The position numbers and the translations under genes are program-made. 64,000 nucleotides of DNA from positions 1 through 64,000 of the forward strand of contig NZ_RJJX01000005.1 of NCBI RefSeq assembly GCF_003996985.1, given 5' to 3'. Each line of letters opens with the position of its first letter. The stretch's first letter is position 1. This DNA is from Ancylomarina longa. Its GTDB lineage: Bacteria; Bacteroidota; Bacteroidia; Bacteroidales; Marinifilaceae. Shown here piece after piece: positions 63,305-64,000 of this stretch. Below the pieces are notes generated by a model, which did no database searches, had not been told where the DNA came from, and saw only the letters and a program-made list of their open reading frames with translations.

Positions 63305-63412
63305 ATTTTATCTTATCCATTGTTGGTTCAATCTGGTTGAACCTATGTAAATATCATATTTAAATCTTTTGCGAAGATAACATTTTCGACTTGAACTTTG
63401 AGTTTATAAGCC

Positions 63413-64000
63413 TTAGGATTCTAGAGCCACCTGCACAAAATCTGGAATATCTTTCACTTGATCTTCATCATCAAAAATATAGTTGATGATTTTTGAAATT
63501 TCTTTTTGTTTTCTCTCCTTACATTTTTCCAAATTCCAAACAGGATAATCGTTTGGTTGATTTTTTGCTATACCATATGTACTTTGGAGATATCTTTTAG
63601 TTTTTTCAAAATATGGTTTGTTACTTATTGAACGATTGATATCAGATTCCAAAACCATTAAGTTACCTATGGAATTTAAATTATAACCCCATTCGTTCTT
63701 AATTTGATCTCTTTCCTCGATATTTTCATCATTATAAGACTGTATATGCTCAATATCAATGGGTAAATCAAACAGTTTTTTTCTCAATCCATTTATTTTC
63801 TCAATATCCACCGTCATGTAATCCTCCTCCAACATTGCAGAAATACGGCATATGATATTCTTCATTTTAACATTGTAAATGATATCCCTTTCTAAAGTAT
63901 ATCTTAGAGCATTCCTACTATCACCTTTGTAAAGGGCATCTTCCATAAATTTCTTGTCAATAATTTCAATTATAGAATTGAAATCACCCTTAAGTATTTC
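63413..64000 (-). CDS. DUF1524 HNH-type nuclease domain protein, C-terminal part (GmrSD-like)
   Basis: The frame runs open to the window edge, so the gene starts further right; an internal Met at 63946 is not the likely start. The visible part has DIEHIQSYND, the D-x-EH-I catalytic motif of DUF1524 nucleases, followed by NSIGNLMVLESDINRSISNKPYFEKTKRYLQ (partial), the N-x-IGNL-L---N-S----K pattern of the family. DUF1524 usually follows DUF262 in GmrSD or BrxU-type enzymes that cut modified phage DNA. It precedes hsdM on the same strand with a 108-bp gap and may belong to the same operon. Confidence 0.8.
   Translation of the reverse strand, partial: EILKGDFNSIIEIIDKKFMEDALYKGDSRNALRYTLERDIIYNVKMKNIICRISAMLEEDYMTVDIEKINGLRKKLFDLPIDIEHIQSYNDENIEERDQIKNEWGYNLNSIGNLMVLESDINRSISNKPYFEKTKRYLQSTYGIAKNQPNDYPVWNLEKCKERKQKEISKIINYIFDDEDQVKDIPDFVQVALES

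Noticed and set aside
51080-64000. Prophage
   Set aside because: There is an integrase, but no capsid, portal, terminase, tail or lysis gene in 13 kb; the content is defence genes.
50740-64000. Second copy of the tRNA-Ser 3' end marking the right end of the island
   Set aside because: None was noticed by eye inside the window; the right end is probably beyond 64 kb.

Overview
The window looks like a chromosome segment of a marine, probably anaerobic or facultatively anaerobic member of the Bacteroidota (best guess order Marinilabiliales, family Marinifilaceae; inference from gene content, not from a marker gene). Reasons: low GC, type IX secretion C-termini of both kinds (type A on the S8 protease, CHU_C-like type B at 17910-20198), DUF3078, DUF6146 and M49 peptidase families, Bacteroidota-type promoters (TTG...TAnnTTTG), a flavodiiron protein, and a Bacteroidota-type tyrosine integrase.

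Layout. 1-912: end of an IS3-family transposase and a gene-free patch of duplicated, hairpin-rich repeats. 913-13.9 kb: AddA-like helicase-nuclease, a secreted subtilase with five FN3 repeats, small envelope proteins, mnmA, an HD hydrolase, a J-domain-like protein, and an unlisted 45-residue Cys-rich peptide gene (11267-11404). 13.9-17.7 kb: a four-gene minus-strand operon encoding a zinc-ribbon protein, a permease-less ABC ATPase, a HypB/UreG-like GTPase and a substrate-binding-like protein without signal peptide. A CRP/FNR-type palindrome sits at about -42 of its predicted promoter. I know of no described system with this set; it is the best candidate here for a new one, probably metal-cofactor assembly (inference). 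17.9-22.4 kb: a T9SS surface protein, a CRP/FNR regulator and a flavodiiron NO/O2 reductase. 22.6-37.8 kb: housekeeping (aminotransferases, DEAD-box helicase, HtpG, an ABC exporter, DPP III, LytTR regulator, TrmH-type methylase, HU), with two intergenic arrays of about 41-bp repeats. 38.1-43.4 kb: thrA-thrB-thrC, preceded by a threonine-rich leader peptide that indicates attenuation control. 43.6-46.1 kb: a periplasmic protein, a HAD phosphatase and a CDF metal exporter. 46.4-50.5 kb: a molybdenum cofactor operon (mobB-like, moeA, an unusually short moaA, moaC, a MOSC-MogA fusion) behind a hairpin-rich leader.

50.7 kb to the right edge: tRNA-Ser(UGA) followed by a tyrosine integrase and then a dense defence island. 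It carries a CapW-like WYL regulator divergent from a short type II CBASS operon (TM-NUDIX effector, CD-NTase, stand-alone E2-like enzyme, membrane protein), a HEPN-like protein, a Septu pair (PtuA ATPase and PtuB HNH nuclease) directly downstream of type I hsdM-hsdS, and the C-terminal part of a DUF1524 (GmrSD-type) nuclease cut by the window end. No hsdR, no CBASS E1 or JAB gene and no second attachment site are visible, so the island continues beyond 64 kb.

All functions are from sequence reading alone; no database search was possible.
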